Source: Siphonodentalium dalli (Eukaryota; Mollusca; Scaphopoda; Gadilida; Siphonodentaliidae). Taken from it: a stretch of 64,000 bases of DNA. The position numbers and the translations under genes are program-made. The notes under the pieces are model-generated. The model was given only the letters and a program-made list of their open reading frames with translations, searched no databases and was not told the DNA's origin. Each line of letters begins with the position of its first letter. Positions within the stretch are counted from its first letter, which is position 1. The stretch covers positions 102,826,278-102,890,277 of the forward strand of contig CP136069.1 in assembly GCA_032622095.1 (NCBI GenBank). The letters run 5' to 3'. Positions 16,701 through 28,585 of the stretch are shown in pieces.

Positions 16701-18376
16701 TAAAATTTATCATGGATGTTAGCAATGACATGTAGATGGGAACGAGTCATTTTGGGGTCATTCGTCCAAAAAACATAGCCGCCAGCGGCCATCTTTGATT
16801 TCAAAATTCAATCCATTAGCACAGGCTACAGGTCGTACCTTTAGTCTGATCATCATAAAATTTGTCACGGATGGTAGCAATGACATGTAGATTGGAACGA
16901 GTCATTTTGAGGTCATTCGGCCAAAAAACATCGCCGCCAGCAGCCATCTTGGATTTTACTCTTTGTATGACTAAATCAGTTAGCATGGGCTACAGGTCGT
17001 ACTTTTAGTCTGATCATCATAAAAAATTTCGTGGCTGTTGAAATTGGAATGTAGACGTGAACGAGTCATTTTGGGGGTCATTTGGATGAAAAACATGGCC
17101 GCCAGTGGCCATCTTTGATTTCAAAATTCAATTGATTAGCACAGGCTACAGGTCGTACTGTTCGTCTGATCATCATAAAATTTATCATGGATGTTAATAT
17201 TGACATGTAGATGGGAACGATTAATTTTGGGGTCATTCGACCAAAAAACATGACCGCAGCAGCCATCTTGGATTTTACTCTTTGTATGACTAAATCCTTT
17301 AGCACGGGCTACAGGTCGTACCTTTAGTCTGATCATCATAAAATTTGTCATGGATGTTAGCAATGGCATGTAGATTGGAACGAGTCATTTTGAGGTAATT
17401 CGGCCAAAAAACATGGCCGCAGCAGCCATCTTGGATTTTACTCTTTGTATGACTAAATCCTTTAGCACGGGCTACAGGTCGTACCTTTAGTCTGATCATC
17501 ATAAAATTTGTCATGGATGTTAGCAATGACATGTAGATTGGAACGAGTCATTTTGGTGTCATTCGTCCAAAAAACATGGCCGCCAGCGGCCATCTTTGAT
17601 TTCAAAATTCAATCCATTAGCACAGGCTACAGGTCGTACCTTTAGTGTGATCATCATAAAATTTGTCACGGATGTTAGCAATGACATGTAGATTGGAACG
17701 AGTCATTTTGAGGTCATTCGGCCAAAAAACATGGCCGCCAGCAGCCATCTTGGATTTTACTCTTTGTATGACTAAATCATTTAGCATGGGCTACAGGTCG
17801 TACTTTTAGTCTGATCATCATAAAATTTGTCCTGGATGTTAACAATGACATGTAGATGGGAACGAGTGATTTTGGGGTCATTTGTCCAAAAAACATGGCC
17901 GCCAGCAGCTATCTTGGATTTTACTCTTTGTATGACTAAATTCTTTAGCATGGGCTACAGGTCGTACTTTTAGTCTGATCATCATAAAATTTGTCCTGGA
18001 TGTTAACAATGTCATGTAGATGGGAACGAATCATTTTGGGGTCATTTGTCCAAAAAACATGGCCGGCATCAGCCATCTTGGATTTTACTCTTTGTATGAC
18101 TAAATTCTTTGGCTTGGGCTACAGGTCGTACCTTTAGTCTGATCGTCATAAAATTTGTCTTGGATGTTAACGATGACATGTGGATGGGATACAATAATTT
18201 TGGGGTCATTTTGCCGAAGACATGGCTGTCAGCAGCCATCTTGGATTTTACTTTTCTCTTCATGTCTATAAACTAGTATTAGACATTCAACTTTCCACAT
18301 TCCTAATCGCTCCATTGACTGTAATACATTAAATTATTCCCTTTCCAAGTTGAGCTACAGTGTCATTGACACTTTC
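7746..18376 (+). mobile_element. Family A element, copy A2 (10.6 kb, large internal satellite)
   Basis: The left end (ACTTTACTTTGTAAAG, TTTGAGCTATTGCCATGG) has lost the first bases of the hairpin. A leader with CGTCGTCCGTGTGTG follows, then about 10 kb of tandem monomers. Two monomer kinds alternate: about 164 bp with TTTTACTCTTTGTATGACT, and about 155 bp with TTTCAAAATTCAATCCATT. Both share GACATGTAGATGGGAACGAG and GGCCAAAAAACATGG. The right end has GCTCCATTGACTG, CCAAGTTGAGCT, the hairpin AGTGTCATTGACACT and TTC. ATT flanks both sides. There is no transposase, so the copy is non-autonomous. Runs of open frames on the minus strand recur only because the monomers recur. Confidence 0.85.
11350..17650 (+). 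repeat. Higher-order repeat blocks inside copy A2
   Basis: Groups of monomers with the same private variants recur as blocks. A three-monomer group with the markers CAATTGATTAGCAC, AACATGACCGCAGCAGCC and GAGGTAATTCGG occurs around 11.5, 13.9, 15.6 and 17.1 kb. The spacings are 2402, 1766 and 1440 bp. Copies within these blocks are almost identical, which points to recent segmental amplification or unequal exchange of multi-monomer units. Confidence 0.7.
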
Positions 18377-18636
18377 ATTCAAGTTCCAATCATAGACTGA
18401 AATCGGGTCCCGTTTTTTTTCCCAGCAGGAAACAATAAAGGTCACTTATTATTAGTCTACATGTATGTCGAAAAGGAGGATATAATTATTATGGCGTTAC
18501 GGGTTCCCCCGAAGTATATGAAGTTTATTGACGTGCCGGTATCGGAGTTTTTGTTGTAACCGCTAATGTCCGCTATGCACATTGTAAACTCCATACTCAG
18601 TATGAAATTACGAATACATAATTTTAGTTACTCATT
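18377..18636. other. Spacer between family A copies A2 and A3
   Basis: About 260 bp of AT-rich sequence, nothing recognised. Confidence 0.5.
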
Positions 18637-19926
18637 AGCTCAACTTACTTTTGTAAGTTTGAGCTATTGCCATGGCTTGGCGTCCGTCGTCCGTGTGTGC
18701 ATGTATGTGTCCGTCAACAATTTCCTTTGGCGCGGGCTACAGGTCGTACCTTTGGTCTGATCTTTATGAAATTTGTCATGAATGTTGACAATGACATGTA
18801 GATGGGAACGAGTCATTTTGGGGTCATTCGGCCAAAAAACATGGCCGCTGATGGCCATCTTGGATTTCAAAATTCAATCCATTGGCGCGGGCTACAGGTC
18901 GTACTGTTCGTTTGATCATCATGAAATTTGTCATGGATGTTAATATTGACATGCAGATGGGACCGAGTCATTTTGGGGTCGTTCGGCCCAAAAACATGGC
19001 CGTCAGCAGCCATCTTGGATTTTACTCTTTGCATGACTAAATCATTTGGTGCAGGCTACAGGTCGTAGTTTTGATCGGAACTTCATGAAATTTGTCATGG
19101 ATGTTAACAATGACATGTAGATGGGAACGAGTGATTTTGGGGTTGTTCGGCCAAAAAACATGGCCACCAGCAGCCATCTTGGATTTTACTCTTTGCATGA
19201 CTAAATCCTTTGGCGCGGGCTACAGGTCGTACCTTTGGTCTGATCTTTATGAAATTTGTCATGAATGTTGACATTGACATGTAGATGGGAACGAGTCATT
19301 TTGGGGTCATTCGGCCAAAAAACATGGCCGCTGGTGGCCATTTTGGATTTCAAAATTCAATCCATTGGCGCGGGCTACAGGTCGTACTGTTCGTCTGATC
19401 ATTATGAAATTTGTCATGGATGTTAATATTGACATGTAGATGGGAACGAGTCATTTTGGGGTCGTTCGGCCCAAAAAACATGGCCGTCAGCAGCCATCTT
19501 GGATTTTACTCTTTGCATGACTAAATCATTTGGTGCAGGCTACAGGTCGTAGTTTTGATCGGAACTTCATGAAATTTGTCATGGATGTTAACAATGACAT
19601 GTAGATGGGAACGAGTGATTTTGGGGTTGTTCGGCCAAAAAACATGGCCACCAGCAGCCATCTTGGATTTTACTCTTTGCATGACTAAATCCTTTGGCGC
19701 GGGCTACAGGTCGTACCTTTGGTCTGATCTTTATGAAATTTGTCATGAATGTTGACATTGACATGTAGATGGGAACGAGTCATTTTGGGGTCATTCGGCC
19801 AAAAAACATGGCCGCTGGTGGCCATTTTGGATTTCAAAATTCAATCCATTGGCGCGGGCTACAGGTCGTACTGTTCGTCTGATCATTATGAAATTTGTCA
19901 TGGATGTTAATATTGACATGTAGATG
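18637..19926 (+). mobile_element. Family A element, copy A3 (right end missing)
   Basis: The left end is intact. The hairpin arms AGCTCAACTTAC and GTAAGTTTGAGCT are separated by TTTT, then GCCATGGCTTGG and a CGTCGTCCGTGTGTG leader. The monomers are of the TTTGGCGC / GCATGACTAAAT kind and include a near-identical repeat of a block of about 470 bp. The array stops in mid-monomer at GTAGATG (19926), where unrelated repeat sequence begins, so the right hairpin is absent. Confidence 0.8.
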
Positions 19927-21020
19927 TTGTACCTGCTCGTGCATTAGCTTGCTCCTTGATAAACCCGTTTGAATTTGGCATCAAGAATAGTGCGGTAGAA
20001 TTTGAGTAATATATTTCACCCGTTAACAATGTTACGCGCTACCAGGATTAAACGGTCCACTCAAAAACTTATACAATCGTTCGAAAGTTGCACCTGGATA
20101 CTGCTGACCACGTCAACAAATTTTTGTCTCAAAATTTGATTTTTTAAGTAATTTTCCACATTTGTTTCCGGTGGAATTTGCCAAGTCTGAACCCACCCGA
20201 CGCAAGCTCTCCGCTGAGCATACATCTTGGAGGCGTACCTACAGTATACCGACGTACATGCTCCTGCATTAAACTAGATCTTTATTTTTATTAGCACGTT
20301 TGGATTTGGGGCTACAATTAGGTTAGTGATAGACTACTTAAGTATAAATATTTATATTATACTAGCAGGGTGACCCGACTTCGTCCGTGCTGTTTTCCCT
20401 ATTGACAATTTTGAAGGTCAAGGTCAGGTCGGGGTCTCGATTTGACCCGTGTAAAACATGCCCACGACAAAATTACCCCAAGGTATCAATTTCATCAAAA
20501 TCCCGTGCAAAGGCGCGATTTGACCTTGAATTGACCATTTTAAAGGTCAAGGTCAGGTCGGGGACACAATTTTACCGGTCCAAAAGTACCCCTAGATATC
20601 AAATTTCGTCGAAATCCGTCCGGCAGATTTCCCGGCCATACCTAACAGACAAACAGACAGAAGTCCCAAAATATGTAGTAGATAGCGTTGTCACGAGTAA
20701 ACCGATCCATCTGAAAATTCGAAAATGGCACTTTAGATGCGCGTGAAAACTACCCATCAGATGTACTCGTCAAAATGTTTTTATCTCGATGTTTGAATTT
20801 TGCCCCTTTGCGATTTTCGGTGGAATTTACCAAAAGTCTCAACCCACCCCATCTTGCATTCTCCGTTGGGTAGGTTACTTTTAAAGTATAGCTGTCAAGA
20901 TTTGGGGGGGGCGTGAATAGAATATCCAAATGTACCTGCTACGGCATTACCTTGCTCTTTAATTAGCCCGTTTGGATTTGGTGGGAAGAATAGTTGCATT
21001 TTCCCGTTCCCCGTATAGCG
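19927..21020 (+). repeat. Diverged repeat of about 330 bp, interrupted by element C
   Basis: Related segments containing TACCTGCT...GCATTA...CTTGCTC and CCGTTTGGATTTGG occur near 19930, 20258 and 20934. A second segment (CGGTGGAATTTGCC, then AACCCACCC and CTCCGCTG) occurs near 20168 and 20817. The first spacing is about 330 bp and the second about 676 bp. The difference is close to the length of the element C copy lying between, so this looks like three old tandem units with a later insertion. Confidence 0.5.
20361..20685 (+). mobile_element. Element C, short copy
   Basis: It starts ACTAGCAGGGTGACCCGAC then TTCGTCCGTGCTG, and contains two similar blocks with AAGGTCAAGGTCAGGTCGGGG (20411 and 20541). 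It ends with ACAGACAAACAGACAG and CCCAAAATATGTAGTAGATA. The same termini, in the opposite orientation, bound a longer copy at 33243-33915. The sequence class is not known to me. The CAGACA-rich end recalls non-LTR element tails in invertebrates, but that is only a resemblance. Confidence 0.55.
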
Positions 21021-21128
21021 GAAAAGGGTATATATAGTCACGCATTTCAATCAGTTTGGATATAAAGTTTAAATATACACAGTTATATGCCTATATATTT
21101 AATACTAATATATTTTCTTATAAATTAA

Positions 21129-21208
21129 CAGCGCAGTGCGTAGCCGAGTGGTGAGAGCGTCAAACCTTCAATTTGTGTTTTATTGCGACGTGAGTTCGAA
21201 TCCCGTCA
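21129..21208 (+). repeat. tRNA-like sequence (SINE head or tRNA pseudogene)
   Basis: A box-A-like TAGCCGAGTGGT (21141-21152) and a box-B-like GAGTTCGAATCCC (21192-21204) are at class II tRNA spacing. A 4-bp anticodon stem (CAAA / TTTG) closes a 7-nt loop CCTTCAA, but loop position 33 is C rather than U. The 5' end does not pair with the sequence after the T arm. It is therefore a degenerate tRNA or tRNA-derived SINE head, not a working tRNA gene. A T-rich run follows. Confidence 0.45.
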
Positions 21209-22139
21209 AATTATCTACTATCTTTTTTTTTTATTTTTAACATGTTTTGGTGTATTTTAATCATCAAATACGAATAATACCAAACTAAAGATAATGTAAA
21301 GATGCTTTTTATATTCGATAAATAACTAGAATATAAACGTCGATGTGTTATTGAATCGGATATAAAACAATAAACACGTGGGTCGGTTTTCGCATATATA
21401 ACAAGAAGCGCGCTTAATGAACGTTCGGTCCGAAGAATATAATGAGTGATTAACAACAACACACAAATAGTTTGAACGTAATCGAACAGAAAAGAGCGTT
21501 CTCTATAAGTTGATTCGTTTATGGTAGGTATAATGAGCGGTTGTTTCACATTTGCTTTTTGACAAGACTTAAATGACGGAGTACGAAACTGTCAGTGGTG
21601 TTTTATTTTGCGAAAGTATAAAAGGAGTCCTTTCCAATTCGGCAGACATATACTCACGGAAAGAATTGAATGTCTATCAGCAGTATACTACGGTTTATAA
21701 CAATATAGAAATTGTTCTTACGAAACTGATGATGTTTGCATGTTTCTTTTTGTTTATCGTTGTTATCGCAAATGGAATAATTGGCTATACGTCGTCATTA
21801 CGTTAGTAGAAATATACACCATATAACGAAGGCTTGTGTGATCAAATTAATGTAATGTTTGTATTTTGTTTGGTTGTATATGATATGCAATGTGTTGAAG
21901 ATGCGAAAGAAAATACAAAAGTGAAATGCACGCACGCAGATAGCTCATGACACACTATACACGATAAAATGATAATTTACCACACACCATGGTCTACACA
22001 ATTTACGAATAGGTGGGTTTATATTAAAATCCAAGTTATTTGCTTTATAACGACTCCGATATGAACTCATACCAATATACCACTCTGAAAATGATTGTTG
22101 GAATTCAACGGGCGTTCTATCGGTTCTCAGGTAGAGGAT

Positions 22140-22200
22140 GAGACTGGCCCGTGGTAAGACGGGTGTATTCGAATCGGAGGTAGGTTCCATCCCAGGGGGG
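22140..22200 (+). repeat. Possible second tRNA-like SINE remnant
   Basis: TGGCCCGTGG (22145-22154) resembles a tRNA A box and GGTTCCATCCC (22183-22193) a B box, about 38 bp apart. Flanking sequence shows no tRNA fold. This is weak evidence. Confidence 0.25.
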
Positions 22201-25200
22201 ATGGGGTAGCCGGAGGAAGGAGAGAGGGGAGTGACAAATTTTTGGCGTATATATAGATAATATATATTATATATATAAGCGGAATTATTTTGAATAGCTC
22301 TTTTCACTTGACTGAGAAAAAATAATGTTCTAAGTCCAAAAGTTTTGGTTGAAATATTGGAGCCTTTTTCAAAAAGTGAAAACAAAAACGACTTTTCTGG
22401 GACAGGTCGATTTGGATCCGTTTTGGACTCTGGATTTCCCAAAAGTCATCTCCGTTTCGCGTGTAGCATAATATGAATCTTCGGAGGAGATGTGTTATCA
22501 AGCACATGGATCCAAATTGCAAACTTTGAGGGCCCGTAACTCTTGCATTTCTTCTCGGATTTCAAAAATCCTTTCCGGTATGAGTTTGTTTTCGTTCGGG
22601 AAATACATAAACTTAAATATATGAATGTCGATCAAAATTTTATTTTTCAAAAAATTTGCCCCCCACCCCAGTGTCAAAATATATGTCTGACCCTGTCAAA
22701 TTTTCCTTCTCTGACTAAACTGACAACGGTCAACACGACTATGAAAACCACATGCAGTTATCTGGAATGATACAAGAGGACAACAGAGTACAATCAAATA
22801 GAGGTTTGCCAACTATGGGCGGTAACTCCTCAGGGAAAGCGCGGACACAAGTTCTGATGCCCGTGGGCAGTAGGGCATATCGAGATGTGCATACAGTCCA
22901 ATTTTCGATGCTCTGCTCCTTATAATTTCCGAGATAATAAAATGACATTTTTTCATATAAAGGGAGATAACTCCACGGGGTAAATGCGGACAATATCCGT
23001 TATGAGCCAAAGGCATAGAACTCATTTACCCCAACATACTTACCAAACTTGAGTTTTCTAGTACTAATACATTCCGAGATTTGGGCGTTGAAAAATACTG
23101 TAGTATAATAATAATAATAATAATAATGAAAAATAATCGAAAAAGGGCCATAACTCTGTTAAAAGATATTGGACCAACATCCGGATACCATTATTTTTAG
23201 TAGACCTTAGATGCCTTCATTCGCTAGAGATTTCGCGGTCCTCCTCCCATTAGTTTCTGAGTATTTCCAATTAAACAGAAAACGGCCGCAGTAGAAAAAC
23301 AATATACTTCCTTGGTTACACCATGGAAGTATAATAACAAACATATAATGATAATAAAAAAGTTATCCTCTTAATATGTGAATGTACTTAGTAAATAATT
23401 TGTAATAGTAAACACAAAATTATTGATTATAGCAAAATAAGTATTGATCCTATATTATGATCATTTACACCACCAAATAACTCTCAGCTTAATCCACCAG
23501 CAATACAACAGGCTTCAGTAGGTGGTGTGACATATACTGACTTGTGTGTTTAATTTCATAACAATCTACCTTGGAGTGTCCATGGTACACAGGTGTGATA
23601 ACTAGGGCCCCACTATGGCCACTAATTGATTGAATAACAGGTGTCAATACACTAATTAAGACAAAACCAAGTTGGACAATATATTCATCATATGGCATTC
23701 TAAGTGCCAAATGTATACTCGTATGTTATGGTCCTATATTATACTATAACTATTATTATATTTAAAAAAAGAGAGACTTCAACTTCGCCCTGGAGCCTTA
23801 GTAGGGCGAAATTGGCGGCTCTAGGGCGACTATTTCGCCTATGTCGCCCCCCTCGGCTGGTCCCTGGTTCTGGGTACAATATAGGTTACATATTACTACA
23901 TCTCGATAAACATCATTATATATATAAACCATATGACCACACGACTCAGCATTGAGTTTGGCCCAAAGAGAGATACTAGTAACTGTATATATGCACCCTT
24001 GTGCAGTTTATTACAAACTCAATAATGTTAATAGGGGTCAGAACACAACGACACATGTCAATGCCAAACATACATGTACATTATATACACAAAACAATGT
24101 GCGTATATAACAATATTGTCAGTGGAGGTACTACTATACGTTAACTTTATACAGTAATTTAATAACTGTGTCGGGGAATATTCGATCATAATAAATACAT
24201 GTATCTTGTATCATTGTTGATTATTTGACCTGCTATTCGATATACCGTACTGACCTAGCTGTCGCTCATCACAATTTCAAAGTAAAATGTGCGACTTCCT
24301 GTGCGAAACTGGTTATTACACTGACGTAGGAAATTTTTCAACCATGTATAATATTTATATCAGGAAAATGAGGACATCTATAATTTTGATAACATTATTT
24401 GAATATGTACTGCATAAAGAGTCTGATTGCATGCCCCTTTAATACTTTGGTCATCATTTTGATAACAAAAGCTAAGGACCGCCCCATGGAGACGTTTATT
24501 GCTAGAAAACTGAACATTTCTAGTCAAAATCTAAAGAGCATCGCTCGGGCGACAATTGAACTTTCTTGGGCGACAACCGAATATACAGGGCGGGAATCGG
24601 AGTGAAAACATAAATCACCATTTTCAACATTTAGCTGGCTTATTTTGGCAACAAAATGATCGGGGAACATTTCCCGGTTGACGCTCAATGCACCAAATGG
24701 CACGGTGGGCAATCCAGTCAGGACGGCACTTTTCGGAACCCACTGGACTCCCCTGGCCAGGGTAAGTGCCCCCCGCATGCCCCCCGTCTCTGACGTCCCT
24801 GTTGACACTAGAGGTAAACATTAACACAATATGTTATTAAACTTACCTTATATCTGTGTTTTGAATTTTTTTCGGCTGATAAATTTGAAAATTGCTCGGT
24901 CGATAGGTGCATTAACTCATAATTGAATCAGCATTTGCTCGGGCGGAATGGGTTTTCGAGGAACAGATCCTCCACAGTGGGTTGAAAACAACATTGTCAC
25001 AGTGTGGCAGTGATTTTATCATATCCAATATTCTTTTTAGTCAAGTTTTGATCAAAACTCGATTATTGATATAGTGCAGCGGTCAAATGGTTTTTGAGAT
25101 ACCCCTACCCACGGTAGAACAAGTTGAAACCATATACATGTATATTGTTCATGAAAATGATAGTGAAAAGTAACGGAATCAGTTGTGGCTATTGTCAAAT

Positions 25201-25937
25201 CGATGATGAACAATACCCACCAGTGATTTTTCCCTCCAGAAATTAATGAACCCTGTGTCTAACTTCTAACTTATTTGGAAACATTGTTGGTGACAGAAGT
25301 ACCACATCATGCAATATCTCTGCTTGATAGGAAAAAATTGTTGGTTAATTTGGATTTTCCTGCCATTTGGAGCCGAAACATTGGTTCACCAGATATCCCA
25401 ATTGATCATTATGGGACCCAACATGACTCATTTGCTGAAAATTGGGCCCAGGGACATTGTTTAAGTGATTAAAGACATGTTCAGGCTTCCAGACTCCCAG
25501 TTACAACAAAAACAACAACACATTTTATTGATACAGCAATAAATAAACATGCATTGATGTTGACTTGGTAGAACTGAAATATTTGTTATAAACAACATAT
25601 GACACACAATGTATACATATCATCGACTGAGTGCTATACTGTATGTCACTTTTTTGTGGGAAATTTAATTTGAAAATGGTATTGGACATACATGTAGAGC
25701 ACTATAGCAGGAAACATACCGGTATTTCCAACTCTACTTATTCTATGTAGCACAATGGCATTCGTTCTTCGGGTCTCTGCGATTTAAACATTAAAGGGAC
25801 CTTTTAGCATCAGCTCAAGTGTTTCCTTTAAGATTAAGTTTTATATTGATACATGATGTTCTCATATAGGCCATACTATAAACTGTTATTAATTAGTTAA
25901 CACATTTTTGCAGGTACCGGTACCTTGATTATCGACC
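22201..25937. other. Intronic sequence with scattered old repeats, no gene
   Basis: No supported coding region. Visible items: an AATn microsatellite near 23104-23130; the inverted partner of the repeat at 3323 (24935-24970); and a segment at 25075-25225 that recurs inverted at 31935-32090, sharing GTGCAGCGGTCAAA / TTTGGCCGCTGCAC and a CCTACCCACGG core. The few longer open frames show no motifs and look random. Confidence 0.45.
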
Positions 25938-26075
25938 TCAGCTGATATTACTCCAAACCTGGCTGATAACCCACTAAATTCGGCTGATAACCCTCTAAAC
26001 TTGGCTGAAAACCCACTACACTCAGCTGATAACCCACTCAACTCGGCTGATAACCCACAATAAAACTCAGCTGAT
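25938..26075 (+). repeat. Minisatellite, about 21-bp unit
   Basis: About six units of the type GGCTGATAACCCACTAAATTC. Because the period is near 21 bp, the minus strand reads as repeated GLSAEFS-like heptapeptides. I see no support for a real gene. Similar GCTGATATC motifs recur in the hairpin near 28243. Confidence 0.7.
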
Positions 26076-26529
26076 ATCTGTTGTGACATCACCGAGCCAA
26101 GCACATATAGTGTTTCCATCGATTGCAACAGCCATTCGGGGATGTAGTCACGGGGTGGGTCCTCATAAAAGCCGAACATGCTAAATATTCAAAACATAGA
26201 TATGTGTTACTGCACTCTTCTCTATTCATGACCACCGACGAAACTAGCTCTTTTGTTTTCACTGATCACCATCTTGTATAAAATGTACACCCACTGACAT
26301 TCGAGAATACCCGACATTAGAGGTACCGGTGGGCAAACTCTGCCCTCGTTGGAACTGATTTGGGCAGAACTTGTTCTCCTTGAAGACAGTGGATGGTTCT
26401 CCAGAATATCATCTGGCAAGGAGGCAGATAATCATGAAAGACCTGGATAGCAACAGCTGGTTCTCTCAAATCAAATAAATACTCACTTCCTACAGCCTTT
26501 GATTTATTAGAATGTCCACCAAGCAAGAC

Positions 26530-26971
26530 CCAATGGAAAAAACAGTTACTGGAGGCAGTTGATAGCTATCATCAATCACTCTGGACACAAGGAATACAAG
26601 AATTGACATCATTGAAGTACCTCAACATTCAAGACAACCCAACAATGAACCAATTATGGTCTTCAGTTCCGAAATCAACATTTGAAGTTGCTAGAGCTAC
26701 AGACAAAGCTAAATTACTGACAGGGACTTACACCCTTCAAGCCAACAGGCATAGATTCAATCAGTTCAATGTGGCTCCTACCTGTCTCTTATGCAATCAA
26801 TCACCTGAAATAAGGCAGCATTTTCTCCTGGAATGCGATGAATTATCCACTGCCAGACAGAAACATCTAGATGAATTGAAGGAAGTGCTAGAAGATAACA
26901 AACAATTTATTGACCCAATGTCTGTCGGATTGCTCTCACCCACTGATCAGCTCCATTACACAGGAAATTAG
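26530..26971 (+). pseudogene. C-terminal relic of a LINE reverse transcriptase
   Basis: The frame is open from about 26530 to the TAG at 26969-26971, about 146 codons. Its centre reads LLTGTYTLQANRHRFNQF followed by a knuckle-like C-x2-C-x8-H-x4-C (CLLC...QHFLLEC). That layout is typical of the region after the reverse transcriptase in several invertebrate LINE families. Beyond the stop, another frame continues the theme (RDNRDRVRRHLGMEEF, near 27060) and then hits a stop, so the copy is frameshifted and 5'-truncated. Orientation matches SURF4 transcription. Confidence 0.6.
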
Positions 26972-27189
26972 CAGAGTTACTGAACCGATTGAGAGTATCA
27001 GTAGGGTTATGATTTATGAATTGCACCACATTACGAAAGGCAAAATCCAGGATTAATCAGGGACAATCGGGATCGTGTGCGCCGACACTTAGGAATGGAA
27101 GAATTTTGCTGACGAGCATTACAGATACGGGCGGCGTTGGCAGTGGGTATGCTGTTAAAATATTCACCTCCATCAAAAATCGCCATAAA

Positions 27190-28242
27190 CAGAAAGAATA
27201 GTAAAATATAGACAGACTTGTTCTTATACCAATCAGAAATATGGAATAAACAGTATGTTATATTGTCAACTGTTTTTCCTTTGTAAACAAAAGCAAAAAC
27301 GTTACAAAACCTGGCTTTTGTTTAGATCCGGATATGGTAAACATAAAGAGCGTTTATATCATTTGTGTGTGATAAACCAATAGAATTGAGCTGTGTTATG
27401 TAAACAGAAGCAAAACTTATGTAACACGAGCAGGCTTTGACAATATACTATTTGCGCGCTGATTATGTTTGGCATATGAACAAAACTATATATATTTTAA
27501 TATTCCTTCTGTTGATGGCGATTTGAGCAAATATGAATATTTCTGCAACCTTTCCGTGAAGTTACATAAATATACACTTGATTGCAACTAACTGTCAAAA
27601 AACTGAACTACAATAGGTGAGAGACATTCATCAACAACAATTAAAGCCTGCCAGCTTAGCGACCATGTGGCAGATATTAATTATCACCTGGCTTGATAGC
27701 CGTTGGACTAATCCATGGCAGAAGCTTGTGTTCGGCTTTTCTATGCCGAACACAAACGCGTTTTACAAAATATCGAATAAAACACTTATAATTATTGGCC
27801 CATACTCCACCAAAGTTCGTATAGTAATAGTGTGAACATGAATACATATGCCTATGAACTTTATTTGTTATATTTCCCATTATTTGGACTTGTGTTCGGC
27901 TTTTATGAGGACCGCACAGTGCTAGGCTGATATAATGACAAGTTCTTAATGGAATTGAAGTAATGGAATTTCCTGATGTGTTTCATGTCAATTCAAACTG
28001 GTATTTACTCCATAATTTAAATTTAAATTGTGAATATCTACTCGGACATATAACTTGCGTGGTCATACACAAATTTACAACTCTTCAACATTGTATTTTG
28101 AGATGTAAATTTAGTTATTTTGTTTATATTAAATCCATTGTCTATTCATTTTTATGTTTACACCGATGAACTGAAATTGGAATGAATAGTGATGGTATTA
28201 CCCTGATACTTTTGATCTAATTAATAACGAGGTGATTACTTG
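27190..28242. other. Intronic AT-rich stretch, no gene
   Basis: No supported gene. The phrase GTTCGGCTTTTATGAGGACC near 27893 also occurs on the minus strand near 26180, so there is a short shared repeat. Nothing else was recognised. Confidence 0.4.
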
Positions 28243-28344
28243 GTTAGTTGGATATCAGCCGAGACATATCAGCCCCCAGTAACTTTATATTAGCCTGAGA
28301 CCGACGTTACCTTGGGCTGATATCTCAGCTGATATCCAACTAAC
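28243..28344. repeat. Stem-loop with 17-bp perfect outer stem
   Basis: GTTAGTTGGATATCAGC (28243-28259) pairs exactly with GCTGATATCCAACTAAC (28328-28344). An imperfect inner stem continues (CATATCAGCCC with GGGCTGATATC). Confidence 0.75.
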
Positions 28345-28379
28345 TAAGATACTAACCTCTAATTATCACATCCCAATCT

Positions 28380-28585
28380 CCTCATTAACTTATTACGATA
28401 AGATAAGGATAATGCTTGCATATCTCCTCATTGGTTCATCAGATATTAGGGGTGCTGCATGTATATCTTCGCATTAACTTATTACGATAAGATGAGGGGT
28501 ACGTACTGCTTGCGTATCTATCCCCTCATTAACTTATTATTATAAGATAGGAGGTACTACATGTGTACCTCCTCATTAACTTATT
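28380..28585 (+). repeat. Degenerate short tandem repeat hosting copy A4
   Basis: CATTAACTTATTA followed by CGATAAGAT or TATAAGAT recurs about four times at 45-90-bp spacing. The last unit is cut after CATTAACTTATT by family A copy A4 and resumes at 31850 with ATTATAAGATT. This gives an internal empty-site comparison for that insertion. Confidence 0.7.

Noticed and set aside
8423-18263. Dozens of similar minus-strand open frames of 61-96 codons with phrases such as MAAGGHVF and NFMMIR
   Set aside because: They are the family A monomers read in open frames. They recur only because the DNA repeats, overlap each other in two frames, and have no start context, domain or codon bias.
21573-21806. 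77-codon frame with a hydrophobic C-terminal segment
   Set aside because: Has an ATG and one possible membrane segment, but no homology I recognise and no splice or promoter evidence.
21945-22442. 165-codon minus-strand frame
   Set aside because: Longest open frame in that area, but there is no motif or domain order and low-complexity parts (TATATA) are translated. It looks random.
25889-26179. 96-codon minus-strand frame with GLSAEFS heptapeptides
   Set aside because: The repetition comes from a 21-bp minisatellite. The flanks show no coding features.
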